64,000 bases of DNA from Nannocystis pusilla (GTDB taxonomy: Bacteria; Myxococcota_A; Polyangia; Nannocystales; Nannocystaceae), in NCBI RefSeq assembly GCF_020073745.1, contig NZ_JAIRAU010000019.1, positions 186,001-250,000 of the forward strand. The letters run 5' to 3'. The notes under the pieces are model-generated. The model was not told the DNA's origin. It saw nothing but the letters and a program-made list of their open reading frames with translations, and did not search any database. Of the stretch, positions 7,968 to 15,828 are shown piece after piece; position 1 is the first letter of the stretch, and the number at the start of each line of letters is the position of its first letter. The position numbers and the translations under genes are program-made.

Positions 7968-8762
7968 ATGTTCGCCCAGAATCAAGACACCCGCATCTAT
8001 TATGAGATCGGCGGCCGGCCCGACGGCCCGCCGCTGCTCCTGCTGCGCGGCCTCACCCGCACGATCCGCCACTGGGGCCCGCTGCTCGACGACCTCGGCA
8101 CCACCTTCAAGACGATCGCGCTCGACAACCGCGGCGTCGGCCGCAGCGACAAGCCGTACGGGATCTACTCGACGCGCACCATGGCCGACGACGCCGCGGC
8201 GGTGCTGGCCCACGCGGGCATCGATCGCGCGGCCGTGTTCGGCATCTCGCTCGGCGGCGCGATCGCCCAGGAGTTCGCGCTGCGCCACCGCGAGCGCGTG
8301 ACCCGGCTGGTGCTCGGCTGCACGCGCGCGAGCGGCAAGGACGGCCCGCCCGCGAAGCTGTCGACCGTGCTCACCCTGCTGTCCGGCCTGTGGCTGCCCG
8401 AGGCCCGCGCGCTCGAGCGCACCACCCCGCTGGTGCTCTCGCCGGCGTTCCTGCGCGAGCACCCCGAGATCGTCGGCGAATGGCAGGAGCTCGCCGAGCG
8501 CTTCCCGACCCGCCGACGCGCCCTGATCGGCCAGCTCGGCGCGGTCCTGCGCCACGACACCCGCGACCGCCTGCGCACGATCGCCGCGCCCACCCTGGTG
8601 ATCAGCGGCGACGCCGACCGCCTGATCGACGTCGCCTGCTCGCACGCCCTCGCCGCCGCGATCCCGGGCGCCCGCCTCGAGCTGCTGCCCGGCGCCGGCC
8701 ACGACATCCCGGCCGAGCGCCCCGAGGCCATCGCCGCCCTGCTGCGCGAGTTCTGCGTTTAA
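7968..8762 (+). CDS. Alpha/beta-fold hydrolase
   Basis: 264 residues from ATG 7968, 15 nt after the preceding stop, so probably co-transcribed. No signal peptide: cytoplasmic. Family marks in order: LDNRGVGRSDKPYG, nucleophile elbow VFGISLGGAIAQEFAL (Ser about 92), acid in VISGDADRLI (about 216) and GAGHDIPAE (His about 243). The length is normal for the 3-oxoadipate enol-lactonase / esterase branch of the superfamily, but the substrate cannot be told. It follows a secreted esterase and could process what that enzyme releases; that link is inferred. Confidence 0.85.
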   Translation: MFAQNQDTRIYYEIGGRPDGPPLLLLRGLTRTIRHWGPLLDDLGTTFKTIALDNRGVGRSDKPYGIYSTRTMADDAAAVLAHAGIDRAAVFGISLGGAIAQEFALRHRERVTRLVLGCTRASGKDGPPAKLSTVLTLLSGLWLPEARALERTTPLVLSPAFLREHPEIVGEWQELAERFPTRRRALIGQLGAVLRHDTRDRLRTIAAPTLVISGDADRLIDVACSHALAAAIPGARLELLPGAGHDIPAERPEAIAALLREFCV

Positions 8763-8767
8763 GAAAT

Positions 8768-8837
8768 TGTACTTCAGGGCATGCCCTCATGGACATGCCC
8801 CGATGGTTATGCCCACGAGGGCATGTTCGTGCGTTCA
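8768..8837. repeat. Tandem array of five 14-bp palindromic units
   Basis: Five consecutive 14-mers with no gap: TGTACTTCAGGGCA, TGCCCTCATGGACA, TGCCCCGATGGTTA, TGCCCACGAGGGCA, TGTTCGTGCGTTCA. Each starts TG and ends in A, and most are palindromes of the TGYCC-N4-GGRCA type. The array fills the space between two convergent genes and reaches the stop codon of the minus-strand one. Confidence 0.75.
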
Positions 8838-9965
8838 GGTCCGCCGCTTGACCAGCGCGAGCCCGAGGCCGAGCGCGAACAGGAGGAAGCGGCCGACGTC
8901 GCCCGGCCCGCCGCCGTTGCTGCTGCACGCGCAGCCCTTGTCGCCGTCGTCCTCGCCGCCGCTGGCGCTGTCGCCGGACGTGTCGCCGGTCGTGTCGCCG
9001 GTCGTCGGGCCGGTCGTCGGGCCGCCGGTCGGCTCCTCGCCGCCGGTCGTCTCCACGTCGCCGGTCGTCTCCTCCTCGCCGGTCGTCGCCTCCTCGCCGG
9101 TCGTCGCCTCCTCGCCGGCGCAGGCGCTGCCGGGCACGCCCTCGGCCTCGGTCCAATTCGGCTCGGGGGGCGTGTCGAACTCGTGCACGACGTCGTCCTT
9201 GCGGAAGAAGCACGGCTGGCACAGCGAGAACGGCTCGGCGGCGTTGCCGGCGAGGTCGATCGCGCTGACCTCGAGGCACACGTCCTTCAGCGGGTCCTTG
9301 CCCGCGAGCTGCGAGAGGACCAGCGACAGGCTGACCACCAGCGACTCGCTGTCGGAGCGCACGGTCCGGCGGAAGCCGCCGTCGCCCTGGCCCTCGGGCT
9401 CCCAGGCGATCGTGAACAGCGTCGGGACCTCGCCGGGGCCGGGCCCGACCTGGCTGAGGTGGACGTAGTAGGTCAGGTCGCTGTCGCTCTGACAATCACC
9501 GCCGCTCGACACGAAGTCGCCGTGGTCGTAGATGCCGACCAGCGCCTCGTCGACGAGCGGCACCGGGGCCGCGAGGTCGTGCGCCCCGGCCGTGTAGGTC
9601 AGCGTGGTGACCTCGCACTCGGGGCAGAAAGTCCCCGACACGACCACGCTCTGGCCCTCCATCGGCGCCGGCTCGACGAGCGCGGCCAGCCCCGGGACGT
9701 CGTCGTTCCACGGGGCCGCGACCAGCGTCGCCGGCTCGCCGTCGACCGTCACCGTGACGTCGTCGGTGATGAGGATGCTGTAGCCGTCGAACAGCAGCGC
9801 GGCGTTGCCCGGGTGGGTGCCGCCGTCGACCGGCAAGGTCTTGGTGACCGCCGGGTCGGCCGGCGAGCACGCCTCGGCCACCCGCGGGGCGACGAACGAG
9901 AGGACACACGCGCCGGCGAGCGCGGTGCCCTGGAAGAAGCGACGAACGGAAGGGGACTTGCGCAT
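8835..9965 (-). CDS. Secreted surface protein with MYXO-CTERM-like tail
   Basis: 376 residues from ATG 9965; an in-frame ATG at 9995 is possible. A basic n-region and hydrophobic core (RRFFQGTALAGACVLSFVAP) end near a VAEA cleavage site. The mature part (about 33-300) is beta-rich with paired cysteines and has no recognised enzyme motif. It leads into a repetitive GEE/ATTGEEATTG linker and a terminal GCACSSNGGGPG - hydrophobic helix - KRR tail, the layout of myxosortase/MYXO-CTERM sorting signals. The protein is therefore probably displayed on the surface. The coding end lies in a 14-bp repeat array. Confidence 0.8.
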   Translation of the reverse strand: MRKSPSVRRFFQGTALAGACVLSFVAPRVAEACSPADPAVTKTLPVDGGTHPGNAALLFDGYSILITDDVTVTVDGEPATLVAAPWNDDVPGLAALVEPAPMEGQSVVVSGTFCPECEVTTLTYTAGAHDLAAPVPLVDEALVGIYDHGDFVSSGGDCQSDSDLTYYVHLSQVGPGPGEVPTLFTIAWEPEGQGDGGFRRTVRSDSESLVVSLSLVLSQLAGKDPLKDVCLEVSAIDLAGNAAEPFSLCQPCFFRKDDVVHEFDTPPEPNWTEAEGVPGSACAGEEATTGEEATTGEEETTGDVETTGGEEPTGGPTTGPTTGDTTGDTSGDSASGGEDDGDKGCACSSNGGGPGDVGRFLLFALGLGLALVKRRT

Positions 9966-10183
9966 GCCGGAGGCCGCCTGCAGCGCACAGGCCATGGCCG
10001 GGTTGGCGCGGAGTTACGCGCAGTTGCATGGTTTCGGCGGGATCGCTCGTGCGCTGCCCCATGGCACGGCTGTCCCGGTCGCGGCGCCGCCGTCCTCACC
10101 GTCGCGCACTTGCAGGTCAGGCCACGCAGGCGCGAGCGCTCCGCCGCGCCCGACTCGTTCTCCGCGCGCGCTCGGTTCAATCC

Positions 10184-10211
10184 TGTCCTCATGGACATGC
10201 CCGAACAGCCA
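10184..10211. repeat. Two tandem 14-bp units
   Basis: TGTCCTCATGGACA followed directly by TGCCCGAACAGCCA. The first is an exact TGTCC-N4-GGACA palindrome. Confidence 0.7.
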
Positions 10212-10293
10212 CCCGACCCCCGAGCATGCGGCGCGCCGCGCAACCACCGCCCGGGTGAGCTTCCTTCGCTCGCCCCACCCCTCCCCGCGGCGA

Positions 10294-10299
10294 TAGTCT
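10294..10299 (+). promoter_or_regulatory. TANNNT -10 element of the importer operon
   Basis: TAGTCT, 7 nt before GTG 10307. No -35 consensus is evident. Predicts a leaderless mRNA for the three-gene transporter operon. Confidence 0.5.
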
Positions 10300-10306
10300 C
10301 CCGGCG

Positions 10307-11704
10307 GTGCCGCGCTCGCCCCACACGCTCTGGCTCGCCGGCGTCGCGCTGTGGAGCCTCGTGACGCTCGCCGCTCCGCTCGCGGGCCTCGTGCTCGCCG
10401 CGGCCGAGCCGGGCCCGGCGGTCATGCCCGCGACCCTCCTGTCGATCGCCGCCGGCAGCCTCGCCCTCGCCGCGGCCCTCACCGCGCTCGCGCTCGTGCT
10501 CGCCTACCCGCTCGCGCGCGCGGTCACGGCCCCGTGGCTGCTGCTGTTCGTGATGATCGCCCCGCTCGCCCGCGCGATCGGTGCGCTCGCGCTCGGCCTG
10601 TCCCCCGGGACAGGTTCCGTCGCGCTCGCGCGCCTCGCCGGCGACGTCCCGCTGGCCGCGCTGCTGCTGCGCGCGCGCCTGCGGACCCGCCCGCGCAGCT
10701 GGCTCGACGCCGCCGCCGACCTCGGCGCCGGCCCGTGGCGGCGCTTCGTCGCCGTCGAGTGGCCGCACCTGCGCCCCGCCTACGCGCTGGCCGCCGTGTG
10801 CATCACCCTCCTCGCCGTCGGCGACGCCACGATCGCCGCGGTCGCCGGCGGCGGCAAGCGCTACACCCTCGGCCTCGCCCTGCGCGAGGCCGTCCTGCTC
10901 GACGCCCACCCGCGGCGGGCCGCGGTGATCGCCGCGCTCTTCGCCGCGATCGCCCTGCCGTGCGCGTGGGCCCTGGCGCGAGGCCTGCGCGCCGCCGGTC
11001 GCGGCCGCCCCGGCCGCGAGGCCCCGGCCTCGCGCGCCGGCTGGTGGCTGCTGCTCGGGTGCGCCGCCCCGCTCGCCGCGCTGGTGCCCGCGGCGGTGAC
11101 ATGGCCCGTCGGACAGGGCGACGCCCTGCTCCTGGCCCAGCTGCCTGCCACCCTCGCCAGCGCCGGCGTCGCCGCGCTCCTCGCCGCCGCGCTCGGCTGC
11201 GTCACCGGCCTCGGGGCCCCGGCGCGCTGGGGCCCCGCCCTGCTGCTGCCGCTCGCCCTCCCGCCGGCCGTCTACGGCGCCGCCTGGCTGGTGACCGCCC
11301 GCGCGCTCGGCTGGGGCCCCGGGCTCGGCCTGACTGTTGCGACATTGCTCCCGGGACAGGTGGCGATCGCCCACGCGGGCGCCACCGCGGCCCTCGCCGA
11401 CTCGGCGCGCCTGGCCGACGCGGCCCGCGACCTCGGGGCCGGCGCGCTGGCGCGGGCGCGCTGGCTGTGGTGGCCGCTGGCCTGGCCGATCGGCGCCGCC
11501 CTGGCCCTCGTGGCCTTCGCCCAGGCGGTCGGCGACGCCGGCGCGTCCGCCTTCACCTCCGGCCCCGGCGGCAGCACCCTGGCCGTCGGCCTCGAGATCC
11601 TCGGCCGCGGCGGCGACCAGGGCGCCGTGCCGCGCTGGGCCCTCGGCCTCGGCCTCGTCCCCTTGCTGGCGGCCGCGCTTGCTGCTCTCCTGCGCCGGCG
11701 ATGA
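10307..11704 (+). CDS. Fused ABC permease (PotB-PotC type, two domains in one chain)
   Basis: 465 residues of almost unbroken hydrophobic helices. Two cytoplasmic EAA loops are visible, DAAADLGAGPWRRFVAVEWP (about 140-160) and DAARDLGAGALARARWLWWP (about 370-390). The chain is thus two complete permease domains of about 230 residues each, fused head-to-tail as in ThiP or FbpB. With the ATPase and binding protein it makes an importer of the spermidine/putrescine/thiamine class. Start GTG is set by the -10 element and by the absence of earlier coding. It overlaps the ATPase gene by 4 nt (ATGA). Confidence 0.85.
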   Translation: MPRSPHTLWLAGVALWSLVTLAAPLAGLVLAAAEPGPAVMPATLLSIAAGSLALAAALTALALVLAYPLARAVTAPWLLLFVMIAPLARAIGALALGLSPGTGSVALARLAGDVPLAALLLRARLRTRPRSWLDAAADLGAGPWRRFVAVEWPHLRPAYALAAVCITLLAVGDATIAAVAGGGKRYTLGLALREAVLLDAHPRRAAVIAALFAAIALPCAWALARGLRAAGRGRPGREAPASRAGWWLLLGCAAPLAALVPAAVTWPVGQGDALLLAQLPATLASAGVAALLAAALGCVTGLGAPARWGPALLLPLALPPAVYGAAWLVTARALGWGPGLGLTVATLLPGQVAIAHAGATAALADSARLADAARDLGAGALARARWLWWPLAWPIGAALALVAFAQAVGDAGASAFTSGPGGSTLAVGLEILGRGGDQGAVPRWALGLGLVPLLAAALAALLRRR

Positions 11705-12654
11705 CGCTCACGCTGCGCGCCCTCGGCAAGACCTACGCCGGCCGGCGCGTGCTCGCCGACGTCAGCGTCGAGCTCGCGGCCGGCGGCTACACCTGTGTGA
11801 TGGGCGCCTCGGGCTCGGGCAAGACCACGCTGCTGCGGATCGTCGCCGGCCTCGAGCGCCAGGACGCCGGCAGCGTGCTGCTCGACGGCCGCGCCATCGA
11901 CGACCTGCCCGCCGAGCGGCGCCCGCTCCACACCCTGTTCCAGGACTACGCCCTCTTCCCCCACCTGAGCGCGCTCGACAACGTCGCCTTCGCCCCGCGC
12001 CTGCTCGGCGTCCGCGATCCCGAGCTGACCGCCCGCGCCCGGGCATTGCTACGAGATGTCGGATTGGACATGTCCTTCGAGACACGCAAGCCCGCGGCCA
12101 TGTCGGGCGGCGAGCAGCAGCGGGTCGCGCTCGCCCGCGCCCTCGCCGGCGCGCCGCGCTGGCTGCTGCTCGACGAGCCGCTGGCCGCCCTCGACCGCCC
12201 GCTGCGGGCCGGCCTGCGCCGCCTGCTCCGGGACCTCGCGCGCCGGCGCGGCCTCGGCTGCCTGCACGTCACCCACGACCCCGAGGAGGCGCTCGCGCTC
12301 GCCGATCGCCTGCTCGTGTTCGGCGGCGGCGCGCTGCTGGCCGCCGGCGCCCCGGCCGAGCTGTACGCCGCCCCGCCGTCGCTGGAGGTCGCGCGCCTGC
12401 TCGGCGAGGTGACCCGAGAGCCAGGTGGCGACGGCTGGCTGCGGCCCGAGCACCTGCGCCTCGGCGAGTCCGGCGCGACCGGCGTCGTGCGCAGCCTGGC
12501 CTGCCTCGGCGATCGCTGGGAGGTCGAGGTCGAGATCGCCGGGCGCGTCCATCTGTCGCGCAGCCCGACGCCGCCGGCCTGCACCCCCGGCGCCGCGGTC
12601 GCGCTGGCCTGGGACCCCGCCCGCGTGCTGCGCTTCGCCGCGCCGCCGGCCTGA
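11701..12654 (+). CDS. potA: ABC importer ATPase, PotA-like
   Basis: 317 residues, starting in the ATGA overlap with the permease. All nucleotide-binding motifs are present: Walker A MGASGSGKTTLL (about 34-45), Q-loop TLFQDYALFPHLS, signature MSGGEQQR (replacing the usual LSGGQ), Walker B WLLLDEPLAALD, and H-loop LHVTHDPEEAL. The C-terminal 75 residues (GWLRPEHLRLGESGATG...) form a TOBE-like domain typical of PotA/CysA/FbpC. It energises the fused permease. A 28-bp pair of 14-bp repeat units sits in the codons just before the signature motif without lengthening the protein. Confidence 0.9.
   Translation: MTLTLRALGKTYAGRRVLADVSVELAAGGYTCVMGASGSGKTTLLRIVAGLERQDAGSVLLDGRAIDDLPAERRPLHTLFQDYALFPHLSALDNVAFAPRLLGVRDPELTARARALLRDVGLDMSFETRKPAAMSGGEQQRVALARALAGAPRWLLLDEPLAALDRPLRAGLRRLLRDLARRRGLGCLHVTHDPEEALALADRLLVFGGGALLAAGAPAELYAAPPSLEVARLLGEVTREPGGDGWLRPEHLRLGESGATGVVRSLACLGDRWEVEVEIAGRVHLSRSPTPPACTPGAAVALAWDPARVLRFAAPPA
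12057..12084. repeat. Two tandem 14-bp units inside the ATPase gene
   Basis: TGTCGGATTGGACA then TGTCCTTCGAGACA, abutting. They create a perfect GGACATGTCC at the junction. Read in frame they encode DVGLDMSFET immediately before the conserved RKP...SGGEQQ segment. Confidence 0.7.
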
Positions 12655-12674
12655 ATTGTGGCATCGTCGCCGCC

Positions 12675-13706
12675 ATGCCCGGCCTGAGCCGCCGCTCCTT
12701 CCACCGCTTGCTCGGCGCCGGCGCGTGCGCCACCGCCTGCTCCCGCGGCACCACTCTGGCCCTCTACAACTGGGGCGACTACCTCGCGCCCGAGGTCCTC
12801 ACCCGCTTCACCGCCGCCACCGGCATCGGCGTCACCCAGGACTACTACCTCGCCGAGGCCGAGCTCACCGCCAAGCTGGCCGGCGGCGCCGCCTACGACG
12901 TCGTGTTCCCGATCGACTACGTGCTCGAGCGCATGCGCAAGCAGGCGCTGCTGGTCCCGCTCGCGCGCGACAAGCTGCCCGGGCTCGCCAACCTCGATCC
13001 CCAGTTCGGCCCGTGGATCGCCGCCGACAACCAGATCTACGCCGTCCCCTATCTGTGGGGCACCACCGGCATCGGCTACGACAGCGACCACGTCGAGCCC
13101 CCGACCTCGTGGAAGGCCCTGTTCGACCCCAAATACGCCGGCAAGATCAGCGTCATCGACAGCAAGGGCGACGTGTTCGACCAGGCCTTGCTCGCCGCCG
13201 GCATGGACATCAACAGCACCGACAAGCCGGCCATCCGCGAGCGCGTGTACCCGATGCTGCGGGCCCAGAAGGACCTCCTGCGCGCCTACGACGCCAACCC
13301 CGCGCGCGCGCTCGTGTCCGGCGAGACGTGGATCGCCCAGATCGACAGCGGCGACCTGTTCCGCGCCCAGAAGCAGCGCCCGAGCCTGCGCTACGTCATC
13401 CCCGACGAGGGCGCGGTGCTGTGGGTCGATTACCTGGCGATCCCCGCCTCCGCGCCGATGCCCGGGGTCGCCGTGCGCTTCGTCGATTTCCTGCTCGACC
13501 CCGAGATCGCCGCCCTCAACGCCAACGAGCTGCGCTTCGCCACCCCCAACCTCGCCGCGATCACCCGCGGCCTGGTCGCCGACGCCGGCGATCCTGCCCT
13601 GTACCCGTCGCCCGAGACGCGCAAGAAGTTGTTCGCGTCCGAGCAATGGTTCGGCCAGACCGAGGCCGTCGTCGACGCCCTGTGGCTCGAGCTGCGCAGC
13701 GCCTGA
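12675..13706 (+). CDS. potD: Periplasmic polyamine-type substrate-binding protein (PotD/PotF-like)
   Basis: 343 residues from ATG 12675, 20 bp after the ATPase. The N-terminus has a twin-arginine signal (LSRRSFHRLLGAG) ending in ACATACS, so export by Tat followed by lipidation is plausible. The mature protein opens with LALYNWGDYLAPEVLTRFTA, the standard PotD/PotF beginning, and contains AYDVVFPIDYVLERM, PYLWGTTGIGYD and SWKALFDPKYAGKISVIDS, all typical of this family. It should capture spermidine/putrescine or a similar cation and deliver it to the fused permease. Confidence 0.9.
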   Translation: MPGLSRRSFHRLLGAGACATACSRGTTLALYNWGDYLAPEVLTRFTAATGIGVTQDYYLAEAELTAKLAGGAAYDVVFPIDYVLERMRKQALLVPLARDKLPGLANLDPQFGPWIAADNQIYAVPYLWGTTGIGYDSDHVEPPTSWKALFDPKYAGKISVIDSKGDVFDQALLAAGMDINSTDKPAIRERVYPMLRAQKDLLRAYDANPARALVSGETWIAQIDSGDLFRAQKQRPSLRYVIPDEGAVLWVDYLAIPASAPMPGVAVRFVDFLLDPEIAALNANELRFATPNLAAITRGLVADAGDPALYPSPETRKKLFASEQWFGQTEAVVDALWLELRSA

Positions 13707-13709
13707 CGC

Positions 13710-14306
13710 TCACGGCCCGCAGGTTCCGGGCTGCTGGCAAAGATTCTCGAGGTCCGCGGTCGCTCCGAGGCTGAGGTCGTCGCCACACAGGCAGACCTTC
13801 TCGCAGCACAGCGGCGCGAGGAGCGTCGCCGGAGCGCACACCGCCTCGCTCGCGCAGCCCGGGATCGCCGGGCAATCGGCGTCCTCCTCGCAATTCTGGG
13901 TGCAGCGCGAGCTCGCGGCCACGAAGTTTTGGTCGAGCTCGCAGAAGTCGCCGTCGCAGGTCGGCCACGGCGCCGCGCAATCGCTGTCGTCGCTGCACGG
14001 CGGCGGCGTGTCCTCGAACTGAAACACGCAGATCCCGCCCGCACAGTCCGGCTGCAGCGAGATCGCCTTCGATTGCACCGACTCGGGGACGCCGAGCAAC
14101 TGGCACGAAGCCCCGTACTCACCCTCGCCCGGCGCGACGGTCGTGCCGGACGTGGTCATGGCGATGCCTCCGCTGAGTTCAGCGTGGGTGGAATCGGTGG
14201 AGTCGGCGACCGACAGGCTCTCGCCGATGGGATCGGGCTGGAGCACACAGCCGCCGAGGATCGAGACGAACATCAAGGATGAGACGGAGCGTGTGCAGTG
14301 GGTCAT
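13710..14306 (-). CDS. Cys-rich lipoprotein (third gene of first sigma triad)
   Basis: 198 residues from ATG 14306, preceded by a GGAGAT-type ribosome site. The lipobox is SILGGC (Cys about 20). An acidic Ser/Thr stretch is followed by a Cys-rich region (CSDDSDCAAPWPTCDGDFCE, ...CTQNCEEDADCPAIPGC...) resembling the disulfide-knotted segments common in myxobacterial surface proteins. It starts 8 nt after the sigma-factor stop and is surely co-transcribed with it. The role may be as a surface sensor or target of the sigma factor; that is inference from position. Confidence 0.75.
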   Translation of the reverse strand: MTHCTRSVSSLMFVSILGGCVLQPDPIGESLSVADSTDSTHAELSGGIAMTTSGTTVAPGEGEYGASCQLLGVPESVQSKAISLQPDCAGGICVFQFEDTPPPCSDDSDCAAPWPTCDGDFCELDQNFVAASSRCTQNCEEDADCPAIPGCASEAVCAPATLLAPLCCEKVCLCGDDLSLGATADLENLCQQPGTCGP

Positions 14307-14313
14307 GCCCGCT

Positions 14314-15816
14314 TCAATCTCCGGCTCCCTTCCCCGTCGTCGAAGAAACTGCAGCGGCCGGGCACAGCGACGCAGCCTTGCGGGCCAGGGCAGGCTGCTC
14401 GCGTGCCAGCCGCTCGGCCTCGGCGCGGGCCGCATCGACCTGTCCGGAAGCGCAGGTGGCGACGATCTGCGACAGCCGCCGCTCGTCGCGCAGCGTGCCC
14501 TCGGGGAACTCGCGCGCATGGGTCGCCAGCAGCGTCTGCGCCTGCGCCCACGCCCCGTCGCGGATCGCCCGCCGGGCCGCGGCCACGAGCGCGGCCTCCC
14601 GCGCCAGCTCGTCGCTCGCCGACGTCTTCGCCAGCAGCGGCACCGGCTCGGCCCCCCGACGCTCGCGCGGCGCGGGAGTCGCTCTTGCCGCTCGTCGCCG
14701 ATCCCGGCGGCCATCCGCCCCTGCCTGGCCGGGGCTGTCCTCCGGGACATCCCCGCCATTCGTCATCCTGTCCCCCAGGACAGGTCCACCCGTCGACGCC
14801 GCTCCAGGGCCCGCTGCCGTCCCGACCTCGCGGCCATCCTCGGCCCCGCCCGCGCTCGCCTCCGACCTGTCCTCAAGGACATCCTCACCCGCATTCGCCT
14901 CCGACCTGTCCCCGGAGACTTCCTCACCCGCGCTCGTCGCTGACCTGTCCCCAGAGACCTCCTCGACCTCACCCGCCCGCGCGCCAACCCGCCCGACCGC
15001 CACCTCGACCGCAGCCGCCGCGCTCGCCTCGTGCTGCACCGCCCCCCCGCCGGTCAACGCCAGCAACGCCAGCCCGAGCGAGGCCACCAGCGGCGCCCCG
15101 ACGAACCCCGACACGACCCCCGCGCCCGGAGCCGCCGACGTCCCCGCCGATGCTGACCCCGAGGACATGCCCCACAGCCCAGGCACGAGCAGCCCCGCGA
15201 GCACCCGCTCGCGTGCCCCCGCCGACGGCGTGTGCCCGCGGCGCGCCTGGCTCAGCACGGCCTCGCGCTCGACGCTCCACTGCTCGCGCACGCGGAGCCG
15301 CGCGCAGCTGCGATCGAACTCCTGCCGGGCCGCGCGCAGCCGCGAATACACGGTGTTCTCCTTGATCCCGAGCGCGCTGGCGATCTCGCCGGCCGACTGC
15401 TGCTCGAGCTCCGCGAGCACGAACACCGCGCGCTTGTCGTCGTCGAGGCGGGCGAGGAAGCGGTCGAGCAGCGCCGTGGCCTCGCGCTCGAGCAATTGCG
15501 CGTCGCCGTCGACGCGGCGGACGGGCTCGAGGGACAGCGCGTGCACCAGCCGCTCACGCCGCGACGCTCCGCGGCGATAGCGCCAGGCGATCCGGCGGAC
15601 GATGCCGAACAGCCAGCCGCGCACGCTCGTGATCGGCGCGTCGCTGCGGCGCAGCACCACCAGGAACACCTCCTGCGCCGCGTCCTCGACCGCCGCGGCC
15701 GTGACCCCGAGCCGGCGCAGGTTCTGGTGCACGTAGGTGAAGTGGGCGCGGAAGAACGCGGCGAACTCGGGGTCGGGCGAGCACGGAGGCATGGCAGGGG
15801 GATCGATCTCCGGCAC
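14314..15816 (-). CDS. ECF sigma factor fused to a membrane helix and periplasmic TPR-like domain
   Basis: 500 residues. The first 185 form an ECF sigma factor: region 2 FFRAHFTYVHQNLRRLGV...VEDAAQEVFLVVLRR...GWLFGIVRRIAWRYRR, region 4 LDDDKRAVFVLAELEQQSAG, EIASALGIKENTVYSRLRAA. A hydrophobic segment follows at about 237-262 (VVSGFVGAPLVASLGLALLA), then a long linker of 13-residue repeats (SAGEEVSGDRSEA-like), then a helical C-terminal domain (ALVAAARRAIRDGAWAQAQT...) like a degenerate TPR. The fusion would tether the sigma factor to the membrane with a periplasmic sensor; release would need cleavage. The paralogue at 52582 shares the layout. Confidence 0.85.
   Translation of the reverse strand: MPEIDPPAMPPCSPDPEFAAFFRAHFTYVHQNLRRLGVTAAAVEDAAQEVFLVVLRRSDAPITSVRGWLFGIVRRIAWRYRRGASRRERLVHALSLEPVRRVDGDAQLLEREATALLDRFLARLDDDKRAVFVLAELEQQSAGEIASALGIKENTVYSRLRAARQEFDRSCARLRVREQWSVEREAVLSQARRGHTPSAGARERVLAGLLVPGLWGMSSGSASAGTSAAPGAGVVSGFVGAPLVASLGLALLALTGGGAVQHEASAAAAVEVAVGRVGARAGEVEEVSGDRSATSAGEEVSGDRSEANAGEDVLEDRSEASAGGAEDGREVGTAAGPGAASTGGPVLGDRMTNGGDVPEDSPGQAGADGRRDRRRAARATPAPRERRGAEPVPLLAKTSASDELAREAALVAAARRAIRDGAWAQAQTLLATHAREFPEGTLRDERRLSQIVATCASGQVDAARAEAERLAREQPALARKAASLCPAAAVSSTTGKGAGD
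14736..14782. repeat. Two exact 14-bp palindromic units (in sigma linker)
   Basis: TGTCC-TCCG-GGACA at 14736-14749 and TGTCC-CCCA-GGACA at 14769-14782; the second has 7-bp arms with flanking CC/GG. Both are in frame in the sigma-factor linker. Confidence 0.75.
14868..14959. repeat. 39-bp tandem repeat nucleated on the 14-bp unit
   Basis: TGTCC-led units recur at 14868, 14907 and 14946, an exact 39-bp period. The first contains an intact TGTCC-TCAA-GGACA; the others decay to AGACT and AGACC. They encode 13-residue repeats of the sigma-factor linker. Confidence 0.75.
15154..15181. repeat. Two tandem degenerate 14-bp units (in coding sequence)
   Basis: TGACCCCGAGGACA then TGCCCCACAGCCCA, abutting, inside the sigma-factor gene just before its membrane segment. 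Confidence 0.5.
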
Positions 15817-15828
15817 GGCGGGCTTCCG

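Larger units (their letters stand above)
9966..10306. other. Intergenic region with one palindromic pair
   Basis: About 340 bases between divergent genes. The only structure seen is a two-unit repeat at 10184-10211 and the -10 of the permease gene at 10294. No coding frame is convincing. Confidence 0.5.

Noticed and set aside
8781..9495. Overlapping frames on both strands with repeated CPxGH motifs that look like zinc ribbons
   Set aside because: They are translations of the 14-bp units (TGTCC...GGACATG) in other frames; similar CP..H strings appear wherever the repeat occurs and no real domain surrounds them.
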